A program made the translations under genes and the position numbers. From assembly GCF_007993065.1 (NCBI RefSeq), contig NZ_VOPL01000005.1:124001-188000 (forward strand): DNA of 64,000 nt, in the 5' to 3' direction. Numbering within the stretch: position 1 is the stretch's first letter; every line of letters starts with the position of its first letter. Origin of the DNA: Paracoccus aurantiacus. GTDB lineage: Bacteria > Pseudomonadota > Alphaproteobacteria > Rhodobacterales > Rhodobacteraceae. Positions 25,480 through 33,741 of this stretch are shown here, piece after piece. A model generated the notes under the pieces. The model ran no database searches and had not been told where the DNA came from. It worked only from the letters and a program-made list of their open reading frames with translations.

Positions 25480-26463
25480 ATGAAATACCTTCTGACCGGC
25501 CTTGCGGCGGCCTTGCTGCCCGCCACGGCATTCGCGGCCGATGACGTGACGCTGCAACTGAAATGGGTCACGCAGGCGCAGTTCGCGGGCTATTACGTCG
25601 CGCTCGACAAGGGGTTTTACGAGGCGGAGGACCTGAATGTCACCATCAAGCCGGGCGGCCCGGATATTGCGCCGCCGCAGGTCATGGCAGGCGGCGGGGC
25701 CGATGTGATGGTTGACTGGATGCCCTCGGCGCTGGCGGCGCGGGAAAAGGGGCTGGCGCTGGTGAATATCGCGCAGCCGTTCAAAAGTTCCGGGATGATG
25801 CTGACCTGCCGCAAGGATAGCGGCGTGGCGACGCCTGCGGATTTCAAGGGCAAGACGCTGGGTGTCTGGTTCGGCGGGAACGAATATCCCTTCCTCAGCT
25901 GGATGGGGACGCTGGGTCTGCCAACCGAAGGCGGCGCGGACGGGGTCGAGGTGCTGAAGCAGGGCTTCAACGTCGATCCGCTGTTGCAGCAGCAGGCCGC
26001 ATGCATCAGCACCATGACCTATAACGAATACTGGCAGCTGATTGATGCCGGCATGACGCCCGAGGAATTGCTGACCTTCAAATATGAAGATGAAGGCGTG
26101 GCGACGCTGGAAGACGGGCTTTACGTCATGGAGGACAAACTGTCCGACCCGGCCTTTGTCGACAAGATGGCGCGCTTCGTGAAGGCCAGCATGGAAGGCT
26201 GGAAATACGCCGAGGAACACCCCGACGAGGCCGCCGAAATCGTTCTGGAAAACGACGAAACGGGCGCCCAGACCGAAGAACATCAGAAGCGCATGATGGC
26301 CGAGGTCGCGAAGCTGACGGCCGGTTCCAACGGCGCGCTTGATCCGGCGGATGCCGAACGCACGGTCAAGATCCTGATGGCGGGCGGGTCCGATCCGGTG
26401 ATTTCGAAGGAACCGGAAGGGGCGTGGAGTTCGGTCGTGACCGACAAGGCGCTTGCCCAGTAA
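25480..26463 (+). CDS. NMT1/THI5-like ABC substrate-binding protein
   Basis: A 327-residue periplasmic protein with a signal peptide (MKYLLTGLAAALLPATAFA, cleavage before ADDVT). The mature protein begins VTLQLKWVTQAQFAGYYVALDKGFYEAEDLNV, the hallmark of the NMT1/THI5-like family whose members bind thiamine-pyrimidine precursors, riboflavin or pyrimidines. Together with the permeases and ATPase it forms the importer of the pyrimidine locus. Uracil, thymine or a ureide are the most reasonable ligands from context, but a thiamine precursor cannot be excluded. A stable hairpin follows the stop. Confidence 0.92.
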   Translation: MKYLLTGLAAALLPATAFAADDVTLQLKWVTQAQFAGYYVALDKGFYEAEDLNVTIKPGGPDIAPPQVMAGGGADVMVDWMPSALAAREKGLALVNIAQPFKSSGMMLTCRKDSGVATPADFKGKTLGVWFGGNEYPFLSWMGTLGLPTEGGADGVEVLKQGFNVDPLLQQQAACISTMTYNEYWQLIDAGMTPEELLTFKYEDEGVATLEDGLYVMEDKLSDPAFVDKMARFVKASMEGWKYAEEHPDEAAEIVLENDETGAQTEEHQKRMMAEVAKLTAGSNGALDPADAERTVKILMAGGSDPVISKEPEGAWSSVVTDKALAQ

Positions 26464-26470
26464 AGCCTTC

Positions 26471-26498
26471 GCGCCGGGCCCGACGGTCCGGCGCCTTT
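26471..26498 (+). terminator. Hairpin after the substrate-binding protein gene
   Basis: Arms GCGCCGG (26471-26477) and CCGGCGC (26488-26494) can be extended inward by two further pairs around a short loop and are followed by CTTT. The hairpin lies between the transporter operon and the DUF1330 gene. The T-tract is weak, so partial read-through to the small downstream gene is likely. Confidence 0.55.
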
Positions 26499-26512
26499 CC
26501 CGGAGGAGTGTC

Positions 26513-26800
26513 ATGCCGAAAGCCTATTGGATCGCCCATGTAACCGTCACCGATCCCGAGCCTTACAAGCTGTATGCCGAAGGCGCGTCCGAAGCCTTTC
26601 GCGAATTCGGCGCGCGGGTGCTGGCGCGTGGCGGCCCTGCCCAGCAGATGGAGGGCGAGGGCCATCCCCGCAACGTGGTGATTGAATTCGACAGCATGGA
26701 AGACGCGCTCGCCTGCTATCACTCGGACACCTATCAGAACGCCCGCAAGCATCGCGAAGGCCGCAGCGTGGCGCAGATCACCTTCGTCGAAGGCGTCTAG
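26513..26800 (+). CDS. DUF1330-family small protein
   Basis: A 95-residue ferredoxin-like (dimeric alpha/beta barrel) protein: AYWIAHVTVTDPEPYKLYAEGA at the N-terminus and VVIEFDSMEDALACYHSDTYQNARKHRE near the centre, the defining DUF1330 pattern. The start has GGAGGAG 7 nt upstream. The biochemical function of DUF1330 is not established. It lies directly after the pyrimidine transporter and may be transcribed with it if the preceding hairpin is leaky. A short GC hairpin (26805-26823) without a T-tract follows the stop. Confidence 0.85.
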   Translation: MPKAYWIAHVTVTDPEPYKLYAEGASEAFREFGARVLARGGPAQQMEGEGHPRNVVIEFDSMEDALACYHSDTYQNARKHREGRSVAQITFVEGV

Positions 26801-26893
26801 GGCGCGCCGCCGTCCGCGCGGCGTGAACCATTCGGCGTGTTGCGGGTTGGGTTTCGGAAGCATCAACACCGATAGCCCAAGCCGGAGACCGCC

Positions 26894-27616
26894 ATGCGTC
26901 CGCCAGCCCTGCCTGACCGAGCCGCGCTTTTCCTTGATTTCGACGGGGTTCTGGTCGAGATCGCCGCCAGCCCGGACGCGATACAGGTGCCCCCCGCGCT
27001 GCAGGATCGGCTGGACCGGCTTCACGACCGGCTTGATGGGGCGCTGGCATTGGTATCGGGCCGCCATGTCGCCGATCTGCGGCGGTATCTGCCGCGCTTT
27101 GCGGGGGTGATCGCGGGCAGCCACGGGGCCGAAATGGCGCATGGCGACCGCGTCGATCTGGCATCGGGCGCGGCACTGGACATCGCGGCCATTCACGCGG
27201 CGGCGCATCATCTGGCCGCCGCGCATGGCACTATTCTGGTCGAGGAAAAGCCGCTGGGCGTCGCCATGCACTACCGCGCCGAGCCGGCGCTTGCCGCGTT
27301 TGTCGATGCCGCCATGCGCGAGCTTGAGGCGCAGTTTCCCGGCACCCGGTTGCAGCCCGCGAAAATGGCGGTCGAGCTTCAGCCCGAGGATGCCGGAAAG
27401 GATGGCGCGCTTGGGCGTCTGATGAGTGCGGCCCCGTTTCAGGGGCGTGTGCCGGTTTATGTGGGCGACGATCTGACGGACGAGCCGGCGATGACGGCGG
27501 CGCAGGATCGCGGCGGCTTCGCGATCAAGATCGGCGAGGGAGACAGCGTTGCGCGCTATCGTCTGGCTGATCCGCCGGCGCTGGCGCGCTGGCTGGACAG
27601 GGCGCTGCAGCAATGA
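26894..27616 (+). CDS. otsB: Trehalose-6-phosphate phosphatase OtsB
   Basis: A 240-residue HAD-superfamily phosphatase that releases trehalose from trehalose 6-phosphate. The catalytic motif LFLDFDGVLVEI (nucleophile and acid aspartates, about residues 13-24), the SGRHVADL segment and the C-terminal VYVGDDLTDEPAM metal-binding motif are all present. It is followed after 12 bp by otsA, so the two steps of osmoprotectant trehalose synthesis form one operon in the order B-A. No regulator is adjacent. Confidence 0.94.
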   Translation: MRPPALPDRAALFLDFDGVLVEIAASPDAIQVPPALQDRLDRLHDRLDGALALVSGRHVADLRRYLPRFAGVIAGSHGAEMAHGDRVDLASGAALDIAAIHAAAHHLAAAHGTILVEEKPLGVAMHYRAEPALAAFVDAAMRELEAQFPGTRLQPAKMAVELQPEDAGKDGALGRLMSAAPFQGRVPVYVGDDLTDEPAMTAAQDRGGFAIKIGEGDSVARYRLADPPALARWLDRALQQ

Positions 27617-27628
27617 CAGGGTAGCGCC

Positions 27629-28972
27629 ATGCATCGACTCGTCGCCGTTTCGAACCGGTTGCCGCTGGGGGACAATCCCTCGGGCGGCTTGGTCGTGGCG
27701 TTGCAGGACGCGCTTGGCGATTCCGGCGGGCTGTGGGTCGGCTTTTCCGGCGAGCCGTCGGATGCGCCGCAGGACAGCCTGGAATTCCATGACGGCGCGC
27801 GCTTCGACCGCGCGGCCTTCGATCTGACGGCCGAGGATTACGAAAGCTATTATCTTGGCTTTTCGAACTCTGTCCTGTGGCCGGCCTTTCATGGGCGCGC
27901 CGACCTGATCGAGATCAAGCCCGAATATCTTCAGGGCTATCGCCGCGTCAATGATCGCATCGCGGACCTGCTGCTGCCGCACCTGAAGCCCGATGACCGG
28001 ATCTGGATTCAGGATTACCAGCTTATTCCGTTGGCGGCAGCGTTGCGCGAACGCGGCGTGACGAACCGCATCGGCTTCTTTCTGCATATCCCGTTCCCGG
28101 ACCCGGCGATCTGTGCGGCGCTGCCCAATCCCGGCGAGATGTTTGGCTGGTTTTCGAATTACGACCTGATCGGGTTTCAGGCGCGCCGCGATCTGCGCAA
28201 TTTCATCGAAGGCGCGCGGCAGCTTTCGCAGGCCGAGCCGCTGGACGATCAGCGCCTGCGCCTGTGCGGGCGCGAAACCCGCGCCGGGGCCTTTCCCATC
28301 GGAATCGACGCCGCCGGTTTCATCGACGAGGCACGGGGCGCGCGCGAAGAAGACCGGATGCGCAGCCTGACCGATTCCAAGATGATGATCGGCGTGGACC
28401 GGCTGGATTATTCCAAGGGCATCCCGCAGCGGTTCCGGGCCTTCCAGTTGCTGCTGGAAAACAATCCTGACCTGATCGAGAAGGTCATGCTGTTGCAGAT
28501 CGCGCCGCCGACGCGCGAATCGGTCGAGGCCTATCAGAACATCCGCGAGGAGACAGAGCATCTGGCCGGACGCATCAATGGCCAGTTCGCCACCGTCAAC
28601 TGGACGCCCATCCGCTTCATTCACCGCCCGATTCCGCGCCACGAGCTGGCCGGGCTTTACCGGCAGGCCAATGTCGGGCTGGTCACGCCGCTGGCTGACG
28701 GTATGAATCTGGTCGCAAAGGAATATGTCGCGGCACAGGATGTCGCCGATCCGGGCGTGCTGATCCTGTCGCGGTTCGCCGGTGCCGCCGAGGACATGAC
28801 CGAGGCAGTCATCGTGAACCCGCATGATCCCTGGGATATGGCCGCCGCGATGAAGCGCGCGATCGAGATGACGCCGAACGAACGCCGCCGCCGTCACGCG
28901 GCATTGCTGCAGGATGTCGTCGAACACGATGTCAGCTGGTGGGTTGACCGCTATCTTCAGACGCTCGGCTGA
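27629..28972 (+). CDS. otsA: Trehalose-6-phosphate synthase OtsA
   Basis: A 447-residue glycosyltransferase of family GT20 that joins UDP-glucose and glucose 6-phosphate. Visible signatures are the N-terminal VAVSNRLP and GGLVVALQ loop, WIQDYQLIPLAAALRERG, FFLHIPFPDP, the MIGVDRLDYSKGIPQRFRAF sugar-nucleotide region and the C-terminal TPLADGMNLVAKEYVA and LSRFAGAAE blocks. All key regions appear intact and the length is normal for bacterial enzymes. It is coupled to otsB upstream and ends about 50 bp before a LysR gene. Confidence 0.96.
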   Translation: MHRLVAVSNRLPLGDNPSGGLVVALQDALGDSGGLWVGFSGEPSDAPQDSLEFHDGARFDRAAFDLTAEDYESYYLGFSNSVLWPAFHGRADLIEIKPEYLQGYRRVNDRIADLLLPHLKPDDRIWIQDYQLIPLAAALRERGVTNRIGFFLHIPFPDPAICAALPNPGEMFGWFSNYDLIGFQARRDLRNFIEGARQLSQAEPLDDQRLRLCGRETRAGAFPIGIDAAGFIDEARGAREEDRMRSLTDSKMMIGVDRLDYSKGIPQRFRAFQLLLENNPDLIEKVMLLQIAPPTRESVEAYQNIREETEHLAGRINGQFATVNWTPIRFIHRPIPRHELAGLYRQANVGLVTPLADGMNLVAKEYVAAQDVADPGVLILSRFAGAAEDMTEAVIVNPHDPWDMAAAMKRAIEMTPNERRRRHAALLQDVVEHDVSWWVDRYLQTLG

Positions 28973-29023
28973 TCGCGCAATCATGCCTTGACGGCGTCGG
29001 CCCGGCATCCGCAACCTGTCCCC

Positions 29024-29905
29024 ATGTTCGGCTTTCGCGACATCGAGGTTATTCGCGCCATCGTGCGGCAGGGCGGCTTTCGCGCCGCCTCGGATGCGCT
29101 TGGGATCGCGCAATCGGCGATCTCGCGCCGGGTCCGGCATCTGGAAGATCGCATGGGCGTGGCGATTTTCGAACGCGACGGCAGGGGCGTGCGGCTGACG
29201 GCGATCGGACGGCGGCTGCTGGAGGAAGCCGAGGTGCTTGTCGCCCAACGCGACCGCATTCTGGGCGAACTGACGCAGAACGTGGTTGCGGGCGTCGTCA
29301 GGCTGGGCGTGGCCGAGACGATCACCCATACGCTGCTGCCCCCGATGCTGACCGATCTTCGCGCCCTTCATCCCCGCCTGCGGTTCGAAATTTCGGTCGA
29401 TACCTCTGACCAGCTTGCGCGGATGCTGTGCAATGACGAACTGGATGTTGCGATCCTGATGCGCGATCAGGTGCCGCGCGGCGTCGATTTCACGCCGCTG
29501 CCCTCGGTCGGGCTGGGCTGGTATGTCGCGCCCGCGCATTTCACTTTGCCGCGCCCGGCGCGGCTGGACGATCTGGCGGCGCTGCCAATCATCTCTTTCC
29601 CCAAGAACACGCTGCCGCATCGTCGCGTGCTTGACCTGCTGTCGCCCGGTCGTCGGCAGGCAGTCGCGATCCACGGTTCGGCATCTTTGGCGACGATGCT
29701 GCATCTGGTCGGGCAGGGCTTCGGAATCGGGACGATTCCGCATGATATTGTCAGCGCATGGCCCGATACCGGACTGAGGCAGATAGAGGTTCATCGCGAA
29801 GCGCGCCTGCAGGATCTGGATTTCGCGATCTGCTATATGCCTGAAAGAAATGAGGAAATAGGCCGAGAGGTCGCCGCCGCAGCGGTTCGTGCCAGCCGTG
29901 ACTGA
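29024..29905 (+). CDS. LysR-family transcriptional regulator
   Basis: A 293-residue LysR protein: helix-turn-helix GFRAASDALGIAQSAISRRVRHLEDRMG near the N-terminus, followed by a substrate-binding domain (LRFEISVDTSDQLARMLC; GQGFGIGTIPHDI). The ATG at 29024 begins the family-typical MFGFRDIEVIRAIV; an upstream in-frame TTG at 28988 is possible but adds nothing recognisable. It is on the same strand as, and 91 bp ahead of, the DUF1445-TRAP-DUF2848 genes. A perfect inverted repeat lies between, which makes it the likely regulator of that module. The inducer is unknown. Confidence 0.9.
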   Translation: MFGFRDIEVIRAIVRQGGFRAASDALGIAQSAISRRVRHLEDRMGVAIFERDGRGVRLTAIGRRLLEEAEVLVAQRDRILGELTQNVVAGVVRLGVAETITHTLLPPMLTDLRALHPRLRFEISVDTSDQLARMLCNDELDVAILMRDQVPRGVDFTPLPSVGLGWYVAPAHFTLPRPARLDDLAALPIISFPKNTLPHRRVLDLLSPGRRQAVAIHGSASLATMLHLVGQGFGIGTIPHDIVSAWPDTGLRQIEVHREARLQDLDFAICYMPERNEEIGREVAAAAVRASRD

Positions 29906-29915
29906 TGCCCTGAGA

Positions 29916-29949
29916 AGATCAATACTGAGTAACACTGGCCTATTGATCT
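29916..29949. promoter_or_regulatory. Inverted repeat upstream of the DUF1445/TRAP operon
   Basis: Perfect 9-bp arms AGATCAATA (29916-29924) and TATTGATCT (29941-29949) are separated by 16 nt, in an AT-rich gap between the LysR stop and the DUF1445 start. The arm spacing of about 2.4 helical turns suits a dimeric regulator, and the loop is too long and T-poor for a good terminator. It is probably the operator of the operon. Confidence 0.55.
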
Positions 29950-29996
29950 AATCGGTCGTCCTGCGGAATCCTTATCCCGACAAGGGAGAAGCATTG

Positions 29997-30821
29997 ATGG
30001 CAATGGCCGAAGCGGACCTTTCCGACCCTCGCCGGTTGCGCGCAGAAATTCGCGCCGGGCGCTTCGATGCGCCGACAGCGGGCGTCGGGGGCGATGCGCT
30101 TCAGGCCAATCTGGTGATCCTTGGCGCGGCCGATGCCGCCGATTTCCTGCGCTATTGTCAGGCCAATCCCCGCCCATGCCCGTTGCTGGCCGTCGGTGCG
30201 CCGGGCGATCCGTCGCTGCCGGCACTGGGCGAGGGGATCGACCTGCGCCATGATCTGCCGCGCTATCACGTCTGGAAAACCGGCGAACTCGCCGAAAGGC
30301 GCACGGATATCGCCGATCTGTGGCGGGATGATATGGTGTCGTTCGCGCTTGGTTGTTCGTTCAGTTTCGAGGCCGCGCTGAGTGATGCGGGCATTCCCGT
30401 GCGCCATCAGGACGCGGGGCGCAATGTTGCGATGTATCGCACGAATATCCCAACGCGCCCGGCGGGCCGCTTTTCCGGACCGCTTGTGGTGTCGATGCGC
30501 GCCATGCCCGCCGCCGACGCGATCGAGGCCGTGCAGATCTGCGCGCGCTATCCGCTTGCCCACGGCGCGCCGGTTCACCTTGGCGATCCGGCCCTGATCG
30601 GCATCGCCGATCTGGCAGCGCCCGATTACGGCGACCCGCCCGATATTCGCGACGGCGACATTCCGGTTTTCTGGGCCTGCGGTGTCACCCCGCAGGCCGC
30701 CATCGTCGAGGCGCGGCCCGACATCGCGATCACCCATGCGCCCGGACATATGCTTGTCACCGACATTCCCGCCGACCGGGCAGAGGCCATTCTGACCGGC
30801 ATCCGCCCGACAATCACATAA
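29997..30821 (+). CDS. DUF1445 protein (D-glutamate cyclase / putative hydro-lyase family)
   Basis: A 274-residue cytosolic protein of the DUF1445 (YcsI) family: DLSDPRRLRAEIRAGRFDAPTAG at the N-terminus, DMVSFALGCSFSFEAALSDAGIPVRH in the middle, and PVFWACGVTPQAAI with APGHMLVTDIP near the C-terminus. The family is annotated as putative hydro-lyase and contains the domain of mammalian D-glutamate cyclase. AAGGGAGAA lies about 7 nt before the ATG. It is directly followed by a TRAP transporter (19 bp), so it probably acts on the imported acid. The substrate is unknown. Confidence 0.88.
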   Translation: MAMAEADLSDPRRLRAEIRAGRFDAPTAGVGGDALQANLVILGAADAADFLRYCQANPRPCPLLAVGAPGDPSLPALGEGIDLRHDLPRYHVWKTGELAERRTDIADLWRDDMVSFALGCSFSFEAALSDAGIPVRHQDAGRNVAMYRTNIPTRPAGRFSGPLVVSMRAMPAADAIEAVQICARYPLAHGAPVHLGDPALIGIADLAAPDYGDPPDIRDGDIPVFWACGVTPQAAIVEARPDIAITHAPGHMLVTDIPADRAEAILTGIRPTIT

Positions 30822-30839
30822 CCAACAGGAGAGAAAACA

Positions 30840-31874
30840 ATGAAGACGCTCGCAATCGTTCTTGCCACAGGCACCGCGCTGACCGGCATGCCCGCGTTTT
30901 CCGAGGACCTCGCGGTCGTCGGAAGCTGGTCCAACCTGCCGCTTTATCAGGATTACGAGACGCCGTTCTGGACCGAGAAGCTGCCCGAGATGACGGGCGG
31001 AGAGTTCACCGCGCAACTGACCAGCTTCGACCAGATGGGCATTGCCGGTGCGGATGTGTTCCGCATGCTTGGCGACGGGGTGTTCGATATCGGCGCGACC
31101 GTGGCCGATTACACCGTCGGCGATGCGCCCGAACTGGAGGGGCTTGATGTGCCGCTGCTGGCCACCAGCGCCGCCGATGCCCGCAAGATCGTCGAGGCAG
31201 CGCGCCCGATGGTCAGCGACATCATGCGCGAGCGTTTCGGCGCGCAGGTGCTGGGCATCGCGCCTTATCCGCCCCAAGTCGTGTTCTGCCGGGGCGAGGT
31301 CGGATCGCTGGCGGATCTGGCAGGCAAGAAGGTCCGCGGCTCTGGCCGGATGACCACGAAATTCCTTGAGGCGCTTGGCGCCGAGGGCATCAATATCGCG
31401 TTCTCCGAAGTCCCCGGTTCGCTGGAACGCGGGGTGATCGACTGCGCGGTGACGGGGGCCGGGTCGGGCTATTCCGCCGGCTGGTGGGAAGTCTCGGACA
31501 CGCTGATGACGATCCCGCTGGGTGGCTGGGACCCGGTTGTGATCGCGATGAACGGCGATCGCTATGACGGGCTGAGCGCCGAGCAGCAGCAGACGCTGAC
31601 AAACGCCGTTGTCGAGGGGCTGGAAGTCCCGGCCTGGGATGCGGCCGAGGGCGGGCTTGCGACCGATATTGCCTGCCTGACCGGCAATGGCGAATGCCCC
31701 GCAGGCGAGGCCGCGTCGATGACGCTGGTCGAGCCGTCAGCCGAGGATAACGACGCCGCGCGCAAGATCCTGACCGAAGAAGTGTTGCCCGACTGGGCGG
31801 GCCGCGCCGGTGCGGACTGGGTGACGCGCTGGAATGACAGCGTCGGCAAGGCCGCTGGCGTCACCATCGAATAA
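30840..31874 (+). CDS. TRAP transporter substrate-binding protein (DctP family)
   Basis: A 344-residue periplasmic binding protein with signal peptide MKTLAIVLATGTALTGMPAFS and a DctP-fold mature part (GVFDIGATVADYTVGDAPELEGLDVP; GKKVRGSGRMTTKFLEALGAEGI; EVPGSLERGVIDCAVTGAGSGYSAGWWEV). The arginine in the VRGSGR strand is the usual carboxylate-binding residue, so an organic acid is the expected ligand. GGAGAG is 8 nt upstream. Small (31901) and large (32443) membrane subunits follow. Confidence 0.93.
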   Translation: MKTLAIVLATGTALTGMPAFSEDLAVVGSWSNLPLYQDYETPFWTEKLPEMTGGEFTAQLTSFDQMGIAGADVFRMLGDGVFDIGATVADYTVGDAPELEGLDVPLLATSAADARKIVEAARPMVSDIMRERFGAQVLGIAPYPPQVVFCRGEVGSLADLAGKKVRGSGRMTTKFLEALGAEGINIAFSEVPGSLERGVIDCAVTGAGSGYSAGWWEVSDTLMTIPLGGWDPVVIAMNGDRYDGLSAEQQQTLTNAVVEGLEVPAWDAAEGGLATDIACLTGNGECPAGEAASMTLVEPSAEDNDAARKILTEEVLPDWAGRAGADWVTRWNDSVGKAAGVTIE

Positions 31875-31900
31875 GCTGAACCAGAAACGGGGCTGCTGCC

Positions 31901-32446
31901 ATGACAGAACGGATTCAGGACTGGCTGGGACGGATCAACCGCGTCGTTGCGCTGCTGCTTGGCATCGCGCTTCTGCTGACGGTGGCCTTTATCCTTGGCG
32001 ATGTCGTGATGCGGAAATTCGGCTGGGGCTCGCTTGGCGGCTCTGACGAGATTTCGGGCTATGTCATGGCGGCGGTCGCAAGCTGGGGGCTGGCATGCGC
32101 GCTGATCGAGCGCGCGCATGTCCGCATCGACGTGATCCGGCAGATGCTGGCCGGGCCGGGCCGTGCGGCGATGGATCTGTTCGCGATGATCGTCACGAAT
32201 GGCGTCGTGGTGCTGATCGCGTGGTATTGCTGGCCGGTGTTGCAAAAGACGCTGGAACGCGGATCGCGTGCGAATACGCCGCTGGAAACCCCGCTTTGGA
32301 TCCCGCAGGGCATCTGGTTCGCCGGCTGGCTGTGGTTCGCGCTGACCGCAACGGCGTTGAGCCTGATCGGTGTGGCCTATCTGCTGCGCGGGAAACATGC
32401 GGATTTCGAAGCGACGCTTGGCATCGGATCGGAGGTCGGGGAATGA
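31901..32446 (+). CDS. TRAP transporter small permease (DctQ)
   Basis: A 181-residue membrane protein with four transmembrane helices, the usual topology of DctQ subunits: VALLLGIALLLTVAFILGDVVMRKFGWGSLGGSDEISGYVMAAVASWGLACALIERAHVRIDVI covers helices 1-2 and the conserved E-I-S-G segment. It overlaps the large subunit by 4 bp. Sodium-coupled import with DctP and DctM is inferred from family. Confidence 0.92.
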   Translation: MTERIQDWLGRINRVVALLLGIALLLTVAFILGDVVMRKFGWGSLGGSDEISGYVMAAVASWGLACALIERAHVRIDVIRQMLAGPGRAAMDLFAMIVTNGVVVLIAWYCWPVLQKTLERGSRANTPLETPLWIPQGIWFAGWLWFALTATALSLIGVAYLLRGKHADFEATLGIGSEVGE

Positions 32447-33726
32447 TCTGGACCGTCGCCATATCGCTTCTGGGCCTGATGGCCCTGTCGATCCCGGTCG
32501 GGATCGTGCTGTTCATCCTTGGGATCGGCGTCGGAGAGTTCTATTCGGCCTTCCCGCTTCTGCGCGGGCTGGGGCAGGTGGTCTGGTCGTCGTCCAATTC
32601 CTCGACCCTGATCGCCATACCACTTTTCGTGCTGCTCGGCGAAATCCTCGTGCGCGGCGGCGTGGCCGAACGCACCTATGCGGCGCTCGACAAATGGCTG
32701 TCATGGATGCCGGGCGGGCTGGTTCACGCAAATATCGCGACCGCGACGATGTTTTCGGCGACGTCGGGGTCATCGGTCGCAACGGCGGCGACCGTCGCCA
32801 CTGTCGCCATGCCGCAGGCAGAGCGGCTGAATTACGATCCGCGCCTGTTTTCGGGCGCCATTGCGGCGGGTGGCACGCTTGGCATCCTGATCCCGCCCTC
32901 GATCAACCTGATCGTTTACGGCTTCCTGACCGAGACATCGATTCCGCGCCTTTTCTCGGCCGGGCTGGTGCCGGGGCTGCTGATGGCGCTTGCCTTTGTC
33001 GCCGTGACGGCGGTGATCTGCTGGCTGCGCCCCGCACTTGGCGGTCCCTCGCGCGGCTTCAGCTGGGCAGAGCGTGCGCGCAGTCTGACCCAGCTTCTGC
33101 CGATCGTGCTGCTGTTCATGGTCGTCATCGGCTCGATCTATGCGGGGTGGGCGACGCCGACGGAATCAGCGGCGATCGGCGTCGTCATGGCCGGGCTGAT
33201 CGCGGTCCTGCTGGGCGACGGGCTTGGCCCGAAGGCACTGTCCGAGGCCCTGCACGGCACGATCCGCATTTCGGCAATGATCATGCTGGTCGTCGCCGGG
33301 GCATCGTTTCTGAATTTCGCGATGACCTCGGCGGGCCTGGGCCGGCAGTTGACCGAGCTGATCGAGGGGTCGGGTCTGTCGCCTTTCGGCACGCTTCTGC
33401 TGGTTGTCGCGCTGTATCTGGTGCTGGGCTTCTTTATCGAAACGCTGTCGCTGATGGTCGCGACCATCCCCATTATCGTGCCGATCATGGCCGGGCTTGG
33501 CTATGACAAGATCTGGTTCGGCGTCCTGATGATCGTGCTGATCGAAATGGCGCTGATAACGCCGCCGGTCGGACTGAACCTGTTCGTGGTGCAGGGCGCG
33601 CGCAAATCCGGATCTATCAGCGAGGTCATCATGGGCGCGATTCCCTATGTTCTGGTCATGATCTGCATGATCGCGCTGCTGATCGCCGTGCCGGGGCTGG
33701 CGCTGTGGCTGCCCTCGAAGCTTTGA
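32443..33726 (+). CDS. TRAP transporter large permease (DctM)
   Basis: A 427-residue inner-membrane protein with about 12-13 hydrophobic helices. It has the DctM landmarks NSSTLIAIPLFVLLGEILVRGGVAERTYAALDKWL, SGSSVATAATVATVAMPQ, the AAGGTLGILIPPSINLIVYG loop, and LITPPVGLNLFVVQ near the end. It completes the TRAP importer begun at 30840. The downstream DUF2848 gene starts 15 bp later, so all five genes from 29997 to 34410 probably form one transcript. Confidence 0.94.
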   Translation: MIWTVAISLLGLMALSIPVGIVLFILGIGVGEFYSAFPLLRGLGQVVWSSSNSSTLIAIPLFVLLGEILVRGGVAERTYAALDKWLSWMPGGLVHANIATATMFSATSGSSVATAATVATVAMPQAERLNYDPRLFSGAIAAGGTLGILIPPSINLIVYGFLTETSIPRLFSAGLVPGLLMALAFVAVTAVICWLRPALGGPSRGFSWAERARSLTQLLPIVLLFMVVIGSIYAGWATPTESAAIGVVMAGLIAVLLGDGLGPKALSEALHGTIRISAMIMLVVAGASFLNFAMTSAGLGRQLTELIEGSGLSPFGTLLLVVALYLVLGFFIETLSLMVATIPIIVPIMAGLGYDKIWFGVLMIVLIEMALITPPVGLNLFVVQGARKSGSISEVIMGAIPYVLVMICMIALLIAVPGLALWLPSKL

Positions 33727-33741
33727 AGAAGGAATAGCAAG

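Noticed and set aside
26366-29935. A very long minus-strand open frame (over 1,000 codons) covering the trehalose and LysR genes.
   Set aside because: It is a shadow of GC-rich genes on the plus strand. Its translation is rich in Arg, Gly, Ala and His with no domain, while the plus strand encodes OtsB, OtsA and LysR with intact motifs.
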